Positions 8,947-18,543 of a stretch of DNA of 64,000 nucleotides are shown piece by piece (position 1 is the stretch's first letter; each line of letters starts with the position of its first letter). Below the pieces are notes generated by a model that worked only from the letters and a program-made list of their open reading frames with translations, was not told the origin of the DNA and did no database searches. Made by a program: the position numbers and the translations under genes. The stretch comes from Chelydra serpentina (lineage: Eukaryota; Chordata; Testudines; Chelydridae), in assembly GCA_037349315.1 (NCBI GenBank), contig JBAIAC010000008.1, positions 121,022,001 through 121,086,000 of the forward strand, in the 5' to 3' direction.

Positions 8947-9237
8947 CTACTCGAATAGTCTGTCAATATGTATGGGGATAGAGGAGAAATCCCCATCGGA
9001 GATCTCCGCGAAACTCTCCTGTAGGTACAGTGAAAGCTTTTGCATCAGGTTCCCAGGGAGAGCAGCCTTACTATCTCCTCCATGGTAGGATACTTTTCCG
9101 CGCCATGCAAGCTGCAGGTACTCTGGTATCATTGCCTTGCATAGCATGGCGGCATACGGCCCCGGGGTTTGCTGGCATTCACGCAGCATGCAGTCTTTGT
9201 CTGTCTCCAAAATCCTCATCAGAGTGATATCAGTCAT
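8947..9237 (-). CDS. Small antisense ORF in the Harbinger Myb intron
   Basis: A 96-codon frame running against the Myb gene, inside its proposed intron. The protein (MTDITLMRILETDKDCMLRE at the start, IPIHIDRLFE at the end) has a charged, helical look but matches no domain I can name. Most of the same stretch survives in the short Harbinger copy at about 30600-30785, with a few changes at its C-terminal half. I recall very similar sequence in many turtle repeats, which would suggest conservation as coding sequence rather than chance. It could be the last exon of a third element-encoded protein, since no splice acceptor or upstream exon has been established. Function unknown. Confidence 0.4.
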   Translation of the reverse strand: MTDITLMRILETDKDCMLRECQQTPGPYAAMLCKAMIPEYLQLAWRGKVSYHGGDSKAALPGNLMQKLSLYLQESFAEISDGDFSSIPIHIDRLFE

Positions 9238-9341
9238 GGTTTGAATGGGTGTTTTTGTTAGTATAGTGACTTCTTGATTTTTCCTTTAAAGAACGACAAC
9301 CGGCGGTTTGCAGACATGCGGGGGGGGTGGGGGTGGTTGCT

Positions 9342-9840
9342 GTGAGGCTAACCGCTGAAACTTTGCGGTGCGCAGGCAGGGAGAGTTCCCTGAACCGGCC
9401 CCGCAGAGGGGGTGGGGAGGGTAGGCGAGCCGTTAAAACACAGCGGGTCGCGGGCAGGGAGAGTTCTCAGTACCGGCCCCGCGGAGGGGGTGGGGAGGGT
9501 AGGTGAGCCGTTAAAACACAGCCGTGCGCAGGAAGGGAGAGTTCCCTGGAACGGCCACGCGGAGGGGGTGGGGAAGGTAGGCGAGCCGTTAGAACACAGT
9601 GGGTCGCGGGCAGGGAGAGTTCCCGGTACCGGCACCGCGGAGGGGGTGGGGAGGGTAGGCGAGCCGTTAAAACACAGCCGTGCGCAGGCAGGCAGAGTTC
9701 CCTGGACTGGCCAGGCGGAGGGGGTGGAAAGGGTATCTGAGCCATTACAACACAGCGGGTCGCAGGCAGGGAGAATTCCCAGTACCGGCCCCGCGGAGGG
9801 GGTGGGGGTGGGTAACCGTGTAGGTGAGCCATTGTATCCG
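9342..9840. repeat. 78-bp tandem array, A/B alternating units
   Basis: About six units whose 'gagccgttaaaacacag' core starts at roughly 9425, 9503, 9581, 9659 and 9737, exactly 78 bases apart; the last spacing is 87. Successive units alternate between ccgtgcgcagg and gggtcgcgggc variants, so the real period is a 156-bp dimer. The unit length is a multiple of three, which keeps both strands open as shadow frames. The array is absent from the short Harbinger copy. Confidence 0.88.
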
Positions 9841-10170
9841 AGCGGTTTTGCCGGCATCAGGAACTGGCCACCGCTAGGAACTGTGCTTGAAACATGGGAG
9901 TACCGCACTGCTGTGAAGTTAGGTCACAGCAGTCCAAAGGCACTGGCTTACCATGGTCTCCAGAGAGCAGTTTTCCAGTGTCCAGGTCCGCTTGTGTGAT
10001 CTGAACACCAGGACCCCTGGCACTTAATACAAAGACATAATATTCGACCTTGTACTGAGTGCACATGTGATAGATAGTATGCATGGTCTTGTTCACAGGG
10101 AAACAGTATAGGCATTGTTCAGGAAAATGTATCTTTCTGAGGAATTCACTCCCTTTCTCCCATCCCACAG

Positions 10171-10652
10171 TTGCGAGTGTCTCCCTCCCTACCCGTGGAT
10201 CGCCCTCCCAGAGGCTTGCGCAGATCAGGCGGCGCAAAAAAAAAACCCAGGACGACATGTTTTCGGAACTGATGGTCTGTTCCCGAAAGGAGGCGGCACA
10301 GCGGAGAGAGGACGTCTCAAGGTCCGAGCGAGCAGTCAGCGAACGGGAGCAGAGGGCTGAAGCTCGCGAGGACAGGTGGCGGGTGGAAGACCAGCAGATG
10401 ACTCAAACACTGCTTGGACTAATGAGGGAGCAAACAGATATGCTCCGCTGCCTTGTTGACGTTTTGCAGGAACGGAGGATGGAGGAAAGGGCACCTCTGT
10501 ATGTTATTTCCAACCGCCCTCCCCTGTCACAAAGTCCAATTCTCCCCTCACCCAAAGTCAGTAGAACGAGGGGAGGCAGGGACCGCGGAAAAAATCACTC
10601 CACCTCTGCGGACTGCTCCAGTAGCAGAAGGCTCTCCTTTCCAAAAATTTAG
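10171..10652 (+). CDS. Harbinger Myb/SANT-like protein, exon 2 (coiled coil)
   Basis: The second exon follows an acceptor with a pyrimidine tract (cccatcccacag at 10159-10170). Translated in the frame that continues exon 1, it gives SQRLAQIRRRKKKTQDDMFS, a basic stretch likely to act as a nuclear signal. A long charged helix follows (QRREDVSRSERAVSEREQRA and LLGLMREQTDMLRCLVDVLQ), predicted as coiled coil, perhaps for dimerisation or contact with the transposase. It ends with SSSRRLSFPKI, an ending I recall from this family. A candidate polyadenylation signal lies 78 bases past the stop. The intron of 1336 bases holds the antisense ORF and the 78-bp array. No stop interrupts the exon, so the gene looks intact if spliced as proposed. 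Confidence 0.75.
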
Positions 10653-10729
10653 ATGGGACCTTTACTTCCTTCCAAACGCACCCCACCCCAGCCCCCGTCC
10701 AAGTTTCATCTTAAAATTTTGCTCTCCTT

Positions 10730-10735
10730 AATAAA
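10730..10735 (+). promoter_or_regulatory. Candidate poly(A) signal of the Myb-like gene
   Basis: AATAAA lies 78 bases after the Myb exon 2 stop, in an otherwise non-coding stretch followed by tgtgttctg. Position and sequence fit a polyadenylation signal; use is not shown. Confidence 0.5.
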
Positions 10736-11295
10736 AAATTGTGTTCTGAAAATTCCTGATTCCTTGACTATCTTTCAAAGGGCTGTTCTATTCTGGGGGA
10801 GGGGAGGGGTGGTTTGTGATTTGAGACGATAGTCGCCGATAACAGGGTGGGGACAGGGGAAAAGGGTTCAACAGAAAGTCACACTCACATTGCATTCACT
10901 AGGCACACTTGCCATTCTGGGAGGGGGTTTTCTTATTCTCTAATGGGGGGTGTGCTGTCACTTTCTGGTGGTGGAGGGTGGCTGCAGATCGTTGGTGGCA
11001 GGCAATAGCCTGCATGACAGATCCATGCAGCAGGGGATCAGTGGCCGCAATCCCCAGCCAAGAAGTCACACAAGCCCCCCCTCACAGAGTTGCGAACAGG
11101 AGGGGTTGCAGGCTCCATTGGAACAAGCAGTACACCACTGCGGACTGCTCAGGGAGCAGGAACCTGACATTCCCCGAGTTGGGAAGCGTCCTTTCCATCA
11201 CTCCACCCGCTCCCCAACCGCGGCATTCGTCCCAGTCTCAACCCTTTACCGAGAAATCATTAATAAAGAAGACGGTTTTCATAAACAATGTTTCC

Positions 11296-11301
11296 TTTAT
11301 T
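11296..11301 (-). promoter_or_regulatory. Candidate poly(A) signal of the transposase gene
   Basis: TTTATT on the plus strand is AATAAA on the minus strand, about 250 bases downstream of the transposase stop. The two convergent genes would then end about 560 bases apart. Confidence 0.4.
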
Positions 11302-11552
11302 ATACTTTTAAAGTGGGGAATTAAGGGGGGGGGGAAAAGGGTGCTGGTAATTGGAGAGGATAGAAAACGGTAACTGGGTAAAGAAACAGGGGCTGGTTCA
11401 GCTTCAGTTTTAACAAGCGAAATAGTCACTGGTTACCCTGCTCGCTCTGGAAGCTAGCTTTCAAAGCTTCCCGGATGCGCAGCGCGTCCCGCTAGGATCT
11501 TCTAATCGCCCTGGTGTCTGGCTGTGCGTAATCAGCAGCCAGGCGATTGGCC

Positions 11553-12710
11553 TCAACCTCCCACCCCACCATAAACGTCTTCCCCCTTGCTCTCGCAGAG
11601 ATTGTGGAGCACACAGCAAGCTGCAATCACAATGGGGATATTTGTTTGGCTGAGATCGGAGCGAGTAAGTAAGCTTCGCCATCTCCCCTTCAGACGGCCA
11701 AAGGCACACTCCACCACCATCCTGCACTTGCTCAGCTGGTAGTTGAAGAGCTCCTTTTCAGTGTCCAGGGCGCCTGTGTATGGCTTCATGAGCCAGGGCA
11801 TTAGCGGGTAGGCTGGGTCCCCGAGGATCACTACAGGCATCTCCACATCCCCAACAGTTATTTTGCGGTCTGGGAAGTAAATACCTTCCTGCAGCCGTCT
11901 GAACAGACCAGAGTTCCTGAACACACGAGCGTCATGAACCTTGCCCGGCCATCCGACGTTGATGTTTGTAAAACGTCCTTTATGGTCCACTAGTGCTTGC
12001 AGCACCATAGAAAAATCGCCCTTACGGTTAATGTACTGGCTGCCCTGGTGGGCCGGTCCAAGGATGGGGATGTGTGTCCCATCAATAGCCCCGCCGCAGT
12101 TTGAAAATCCCATAGCAGAAAAGCCATCTATGATCACCTGCACGTCTCCAAGGGTCACTATCTTTGAGAGCAGCAGGTCAACGACTGCATGGGCTACCTG
12201 CATCACAGCAACCCCCACGGTAGACTTGCCCACTCCAAATTGATTTGCGACTGACCGGTAGCTGTCTGGCGTTGCAAGCTTCCAGAGGGCTATGGCCACT
12301 CGCTTCTGGATAGTCAGGGCAGCTCGCATCCGGGTGACCTGGCGCTTCAGGGCAGGGGACAGCAACTCACAAAGTTCCAAGAAAGTGCCCTTACGCATCC
12401 GAAAGTTTCTCAGCCACTGGGATTCATCCCAGACCTGCAGCACTATGCGGTCCCACCAGTCAGTGCTTGTTTCCCGGGCCCAGAATCGCCGTTCCACAGG
12501 ATCAACGTGACCCATTGCCACCATGATGTCTAGGGGCCGGGGTCCCGTGCTTTGCGAGAGGTCTGTGCCCCTCTCAGAGTTCATGTCCTCGCGGAGCTTC
12601 CGTTGCCTCCTCGCCCGATTTATCTGCATCTGCCTCTGGAAAAAATGGACGATAAGGCGCAAGGTGTTGACAACGGACAGAACAGCAGCGATAATTGCGA
12701 AGGGCTCCAT
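11553..12710 (-). CDS. Harbinger DDE transposase (C-terminal frameshift)
   Basis: 385 codons encoding the PIF/Harbinger (DDE_Tnp_4) transposase that cuts and pastes the element. An N-terminal basic stretch (residues 33-42) precedes a helix-turn-helix-like region (TIQKRVAIALWKLATPDSYR, then ANQFGVGKSTVG, about 133-168). The catalytic core shows GAIDGTHIPI (D210), VHDARVF (D260), ILGDPAYPL (D298) and VVECAFGRLKGRW (E334). D298 to E334 has the 35-residue spacing of the family. From about 11596 the frame departs from the family: a one-base insertion after KGE gives DVYGGVGG and a stop. The other frame continues as a family-like tail (GWEVEANRLAADYAQPDTRA) before another stop at about 11492. The lost part is C-terminal to the DDE core, so activity is uncertain rather than excluded. 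Expression is in the opposite direction to the Myb gene. Confidence 0.9.
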   Translation of the reverse strand: MEPFAIIAAVLSVVNTLRLIVHFFQRQMQINRARRQRKLREDMNSERGTDLSQSTGPRPLDIMVAMGHVDPVERRFWARETSTDWWDRIVLQVWDESQWLRNFRMRKGTFLELCELLSPALKRQVTRMRAALTIQKRVAIALWKLATPDSYRSVANQFGVGKSTVGVAVMQVAHAVVDLLLSKIVTLGDVQVIIDGFSAMGFSNCGGAIDGTHIPILGPAHQGSQYINRKGDFSMVLQALVDHKGRFTNINVGWPGKVHDARVFRNSGLFRRLQEGIYFPDRKITVGDVEMPVVILGDPAYPLMPWLMKPYTGALDTEKELFNYQLSKCRMVVECAFGRLKGRWRSLLTRSDLSQTNIPIVIAACCVLHNLCESKGEDVYGGVGG

Positions 12711-13091
12711 GCTCGCTGTCCTGTGGCATCCGTGCTGTCAATCACCAGAAAAGGGCGCGATGTAATTGCCCGCCAGCGCTTTCATGTAGGGAGGGCGGGA
12801 GTGTGGGTCGAATGACGACATGTTCCCAAAACCACTCTCGACACATTTTTGGCCCCAGAAGGCACTGGGGGCTAGACCCAGAATTCCAATGGGCAGCAGG
12901 GACTGCGGGAACTGTGGGATAGCTACCCACAGTGCACCGCTTGCAATGTCGACGCTTGCCCCGTTAGTGTGGACTCACAAACTCGAATTATTGTCCTTGG
13001 TGTGGATTCGCACGATCGACTTTGTAAAATCAGTTTCACAAGTTCGGTTTAAGATAAATCGAACTATTCTCGTAGTGTAGACATACCCTAA

Positions 13092-14009
13092 GTCAACAGG
13101 CAGCCGTGCAGATGATCAACTACACAAACTATTCAAGTTTTCAGTGTTGAGATGTGTGATTAATTATATCTTGTTGTGACATTATTTGTTCTAACAGTGA
13201 CAAACCCTAATCCAGTTTTGTTCTCCATCTAACTGGCTGGTCTGGGAGCCTTTGTATATGTGTATGTTGTTATTTAATGTTCAACACGTGAGTTATTTAC
13301 ACTGAGAGCCATCACAGAAGGTAAGGTTCCTATATAACAAAAAAAATAGTCTGCTTTTTGGAATACATTAGAAGCAGCTGACCTTAATGCAACTTACCAA
13401 ATGAATCCAAAAGAAAACACTGTAAAAGCAGTCTAGCTGGAAATCTCAAAAATCTTTTAATCCCCTTTCAATTCTTTATGTTACCTTAACTCTTCAGGAA
13501 ATCCAGCATCAAAATTAGCCAATTGCAAACAGATGTGTAGCATATTGTAAACCCTTGTTGATATCCCTGGTTATTAAGATAAAATCCCATATAGCACAAA
13601 AGAAGTAAAACATAAGGGTCAGACAACTAACTGCTTTGATGCTACTTGATTTACTCAGCTCATGTAACAAGCACTGTATACCATCAATTACATTGATCAT
13701 GATGTCACTTTTGTATCCAAATGACACGCATCCTGGTTTTTCAAGTCATTTCCTTCTCCTTAGAATAGAACTTAACCTTATTCTTTAAATTTACCATGTC
13801 TGCCAACAACTGATCTTTCAAATGCATCACCACTGTATATAGCTACTCTAGACTTAGCTTAGGCATGCCTTTTTGAATATAACTGGAGACTGCTGTGCTT
13901 TAGCTGCGTGCATACTACTGGAGACTGTGTGCATACGTACTACTAATATACTACTATGGAGACTATACAACCAAAATGAATTACAGGTGCTTTTGACACA
14001 TGAACCAGA
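13092..14009. other. AT-rich DNA without a recognised gene
   Basis: About 0.9 kb between the Harbinger right target duplication and a CR1 fragment. I see no coding potential, clear repeat or RNA gene. Confidence 0.5.
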
Positions 14010-14968
14010 GGAGAGAGATCTGTCCCACAGGGGTCTGTCCTGGGTCCAGTAGTCAATATGTTCATTAATTATTTGGATAATGGAGTGGAGAGTATGCTCA
14101 TAAAATTTGCAGATAACACCAAGCTGTGAGAGGTGGTTAGAACTTTGGAGGACAAGACTAGAGTTCAAAATGACCCTGACAAATTGTAGAATTGATCTGA
14201 AATCAAGAAGATGAAATTCAATAAAGACAAGTGCAAAGTAGTATACTTCGGAAGGAAAATTCAACTGCACAACTACAAAATGGGGAATAATTGTCTGGGC
14301 ATAAGTACTTCTGGAAAAAATCTTGGATCACAAATTGAATATGCATCAACCATGTGATGCAGTTGTGAAAAAAGGTTAGTATCATTCTGGGATGTATTAA
14401 CAGGAATGACATATAAAAGACTTGGGAGGTGATTGTCCCACTCTACTTGGCACTGGTGAGGCCTCAGTTGTAGCACTGTGTCCAGTTCTAGGTGCCACAC
14501 TTCAGAAAACATTTGGATAAACTGGAGAGAGCCCAGAGGAGAGCAACAAAAGTGATAAAAGATTTAGAAAAACTGACCTATAAGGAAAGGTTAAAAAAAC
14601 TGGGCATGATTAGCCTCAAGAAAAGACTAACGGAGGACCTGGAAATAGTCTTCAAATATGTTATGGGCTATTATAAAAAGGACAGTGATCGAGTGTCCTC
14701 CATACCCACTGAAGGTAAGACAAGAAGTAACTGGCTTAACCAGCAGCAAGGGAGATTTAGGTTAGATATTAGGAAAAAACTAACTAAAAGAATAGTTAAG
14801 AACCAGAATAGGCTTCCAAGGGAATCCCCATCATTGGAGGTTTATAAGAATAGGTTAGACAAATACGTACCAGCGACAGTCTAGGTATACTCTGTCCAGC
14901 TTCAGCATGTGGAGCTGGACTAGATGACCCCTCAAGATCCCTACCAGATCTACATTTCTATGATTCAA
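14010..14968 (+). mobile_element. CR1 LINE 3' fragment, decayed
   Basis: A 5'-truncated CR1 copy. It starts within the RT domain: 'cccacaggggtctgtcctggg' encodes the PQGSVLG motif, followed by [12 protein letters not shown] sequence of the mutated YxDD box. The longest open piece, 14492-14884, encodes the end of ORF2, including LERAQRRATKVIKDLE and QQGRFRLDIRKKLTKR, and lies in the same relative order as in the CR1 at 50775-55215. It ends with a tctatgattc tail near 14965, the CR1 3' signature. Stops and frameshifts elsewhere make it non-functional. Confidence 0.9.
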
Positions 14969-17900
14969 CATTTACTTCAACTTCTAAGACTTGTTTACAA
15001 GTAGAGTAAATCTGCATTTTTTACTGCTGTCATTTCTTCATATGGGGAAACTTCCAACTTAGTGTAGGCTCAGAAGTTGGAAGTTCTTTTTATGAAAAAA
15101 TAAAGGGGAGGAAAGGATTTATAAAAGATAAAATATGAATAGAAGTGTTTTCGTTAAACGAATAGTAGATTAAGTAAAAATATAAGCACAACAATCTTTT
15201 AGAGCCTGATTTTATGAACACTTAAGCGAAGGATAAGGTTTACAGCCAGCATTTTCCTCCATCAGGGAACACCAGAAAAAATAGCTGTCTCAGACTGCAG
15301 AACTCAGCAAAGAACTGTATCCAATCTAAGTAAGCTGCACTTCAAGCTTTGAAATCTGACTTTCAAAGACAACTCCCAGTCCATTTTGGAAACCTACCTA
15401 CATTTCTTAATGCATAACTTAATGAGTTTTTATATATAGCTTTTATCTGAAGTGTTAAAGTAGAAGGAAGATCTGTCATTTTCTTTTTGGCCAAAAGACA
15501 GAAAAATCTCTCTCAAGTGTTATTCTGTTGTCGTTTTGTCTTAAAACTTTAAACAAAGATCTCAGATTGGCAACTGAGTATGAAACTAGCTGAACTGCAA
15601 ACAATTATACAGTCTGAAAAAAACTGCTTTTTTCTGTACACATTCTAAGAGTTAAATATGATTTGATTGGTTTGTCATTGAAATGCACATAAACATAGTT
15701 TTATAAAAGGAAATTCATGGAAAAATTAGTGACGACTGGAGAACTTTCTTGTTCCAAGTTTCAGTTACAAACAAAAATGTACCAATAAAAATTCTAGTTT
15801 GGAAAAATGAAAATGTTATGGGTCCTCTCTATACAGTAAATGAATTGAGCCACATGAAAGACTGAACTTTTATATTAAGTTACAGGAGAAAAATTATTAC
15901 AAAATGCGTCCCCTGTCCAACTTACAGGAAATTGGTATCCATCACTTCTTCTTAGCATTCAAGAAGAGGCTGACACAAAATGAGGGGAGTTGGAAAGTTA
16001 CTAGTAAATTAAAAGAAAATTAAGTAAAAAATGCCACAGAAAAAAAATCCTGAAAACACAGGTTCATAACTTACACCACTCCACTAGCTAGAAGTTCTTA
16101 AGCAATATCTTTGGTGTAGTAAGCACAAACATGTTTTCTTCTGAAATCAGGCATGTCTATATTATTTTTGCCTCTCTATTCTATTTGAGTCCAGCCAAAG
16201 ATAAATTCTACCCTCTACTTTCACAAGTTTCTGTATGTCCACTCTCTATCACAACATCAGACAGCTGCATGTTTCTTTCTCTCCCTCTCCTTCTTAAATC
16301 CCCTTTGAAGACTCCAGTGCCAAAATATAGTAGACTGTATTCACTGGCCTTCTGAACTGCCAGTGATATCCTTTTGAGGATAAAATAGATTTTCCTAATC
16401 CTACAAAAATGTGGGAACAGCCAAATGTGAGCAGAGACACCCAAAAGCAGATGATATATAAGCAGATACTTTTAGGGTATTAGAAATGGTAAACAAAAAC
16501 AAAAAAGGCCCATCAAATATGTAGGTACCTCCTGTAAACAGATATCGCCCATACTTCGTTATGAACCAACTTGTTTTTGTCCACTATTTATCAATCAGGT
16601 TGTTTGTGGATAAAAAGGATATAAAGAGTGAAGTCCACATCTAAGACTTACCCATTTCAACTGCAAAGGCTATAGAAAAGAATTCCATCTGCCTATGTTT
16701 GAAATACAGTCACAGGCAATACGCCAAACCCTAGGCATGATCTTGGCACATACATTGCCACATATTTTTGTATTTTGACTTGATGAACACTGCCTAGCCA
16801 ATACATCCGTCTGTCTATGTGAATGAAAATAGCCCCATGCAAACAAAATAGTAGAAAATATACATGCAAAACTTCTGTAAATCTGTTTTTTCCGTAACAA
16901 AAACAATTTCCACTATGCATTATCAAGTAAGAAGACTGGCTGCCTGATGAACAATGGACTATTGGCATATAAGATATAGTTGTAGCTTTAAAGAAAGTTA
17001 CAGCAGTGAAATATATAAAGTTAAAAATATTTTAAATAAAATATACTGGCACTAGTTAAACAGAAAAACATCAGTACCCCTTTCAGTGAAACAGAAAACA
17101 CTGAAATTGAATTGCTCTGATCTGCATCATAATTCAGCCTTGACCCTTGAGATCACAAGGCTACTACCACAAAATTTATCTGTCACAATCAATCTTAAAA
17201 GGCGAATGAAGAGTTGTTTGTAGTAGACAGAATGAAACAAAAGATAACACAGAGAGTGGGCAGTATGCTTGTGATAGTGACAGACAAATCTGCTGGAGGT
17301 GGCTTGCTTCACTCCTCTGGGGCTGAAAATTTTGCCAACAGTTTATGCCTCAGTCTAATTACATCTGGAAACTTTTGGGAATATTCTACAAATATTTACA
17401 CACAATGAAAGGCTGTTCTAATCTAAAGTACCTACACGAAGTGTGCAGACATATATCCACGTTTCAGACTGTAAATTCTTTGGTGCAGTGTGACTGGGTG
17501 TATCTATCTGGCACCCACCACGCTCAGAAAGGGGTTACTGAAGTTCTTTATAGGAGAGAAAAAATGCCTAACTCCACCAGCTGTCAATCTTCAGGGAAGG
17601 CCTGACAGACGGGCACCATTAGGGAATTAAGTATTTTAAAAGAATTATTTGAGTTATATATGAGCTGCCCTTGTGTTGTCAGAGATGCTGAAAACACTCA
17701 ATTGTTTGTGGTAGAGAAAATTCTGAGGTTTTATGCATACAAAAAGTGTTGTGGGAAAAAATAAACCCAAATGACATGTTCTGCGACTGTCATTGCTGCC
17801 TTTTTGTTCAAAGTGAGGGAGAACATCACATCAGTCTGGAGCTGTAGAATATCTATTGAATAAATATTGTTCTATTTGGTAGAGCTACATATTTACTAAA

Positions 17901-18361
17901 ATTAAATATTTAATTCTCATACTTCAATATTGGTCTTAAATAATTGAAGAGTTCAACATTCTATACTGATTGAAACATAGGTGAACATTTATACTACTGC
18001 AAGTTATACAAATACATACAATATATTCACTTTGTACAAATTACTGAAATATATACAGGGGAAATATTTACAGGGGAAATATTGAAGATTTTTGCTTTAC
18101 AGCATAGAACAGTAAATGCAGCAGCCCTTCAATGATCTGTTTTAGATGCCATATCATACAATACATGAGTCTGGCATAAATTTGTACTGTCCCAGAGATC
18201 TTTGTGAATCTCTCCTTGTCAGCTGTGTTGTATTCTTCAATGCAAAGTTAACTAGGAAATGCTAGCTTACTTTCCATTTAAAAAAAAAAAAAGTTATTTT
18301 CTAAGTCAGCCTATGGAGGAATTTGTAAACCTAAAACTGGAAGTTATACATTTTTAACTCA
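14969..18361. other. AT-rich DNA without a recognised gene
   Basis: About 3.4 kb. The short open frames found here have no family likeness. A stretch near 17488-17620 (gtgactgggtgtatctatct, then a GC-richer block) may be a worn repeat fragment, but I cannot name it. Confidence 0.5.
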
Positions 18362-18543
18362 TGGAATCATAGAATATCATGGTTGGAAGGGACCTTAGAA
18401 GGTCATCTAGTTCAACCTCCTGCTCAAAGCAGGACCAATCCCCAATTTTTGCCCCAGATCCCTAAATGGCCCCCTCAAGGATTGAACTCACAACCCTGGG
18501 TTTAGCAGGCCAATGCTCAAACCACTGAGCTATCCCTCCCCCG
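18362..18543 (-). mobile_element. tRNA-derived SINE of the tortoise pol III type
   Basis: On the minus strand it begins with gggagggatagctcagtggt, a tRNA-like head with the A box. ggttgtgagttcaatccttg follows as the B box. It ends in a CR1-like tail (aggtcccttccaaccatgat, then ttctatgattc). The tRNA-like head and CR1-type 3' end are the known build of the turtle pol III/SINE, mobilised by CR1 machinery. The copy is nearly full length with few changes. Confidence 0.92.

Larger units (their letters stand above)
7868..13088. mobile_element. Harbinger DNA transposon, near-complete copy
   Basis: A 5221-base element with flanking TAA duplications (7865-7867 and 13089-13091), the 3-base target expected for PIF/Harbinger. 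The termini are ggcctggtctacacta and, inverted, gggtatgtctacacta, so the TIR is about 16 bases with a few mismatches. It carries the usual two genes in convergent orientation: a Myb/SANT-like DNA-binding protein (plus strand, two exons) and a DDE transposase (minus strand). A small conserved antisense ORF and a tandem array lie in the intron of the Myb gene. The transposase has a frameshift near its C-terminus. A shorter relative with the same ends lies at 29528-31305. Confidence 0.92.

Noticed and set aside
9342..9840. CRISPR-like array
   Set aside because: Units are directly adjacent with no unique spacers, and the DNA is vertebrate.
9348..9999. Long frames of 120-195 codons on both strands with 26-residue repeats
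   Set aside because: They are generated by the 78-bp tandem array, whose unit is divisible by three. No family match, and the array sits in the proposed intron of the Myb gene.
18362..18543. A functional tRNA gene
   Set aside because: The tRNA-like head continues into a CR1-type tail and lacks a complete cloverleaf, so it is a SINE.
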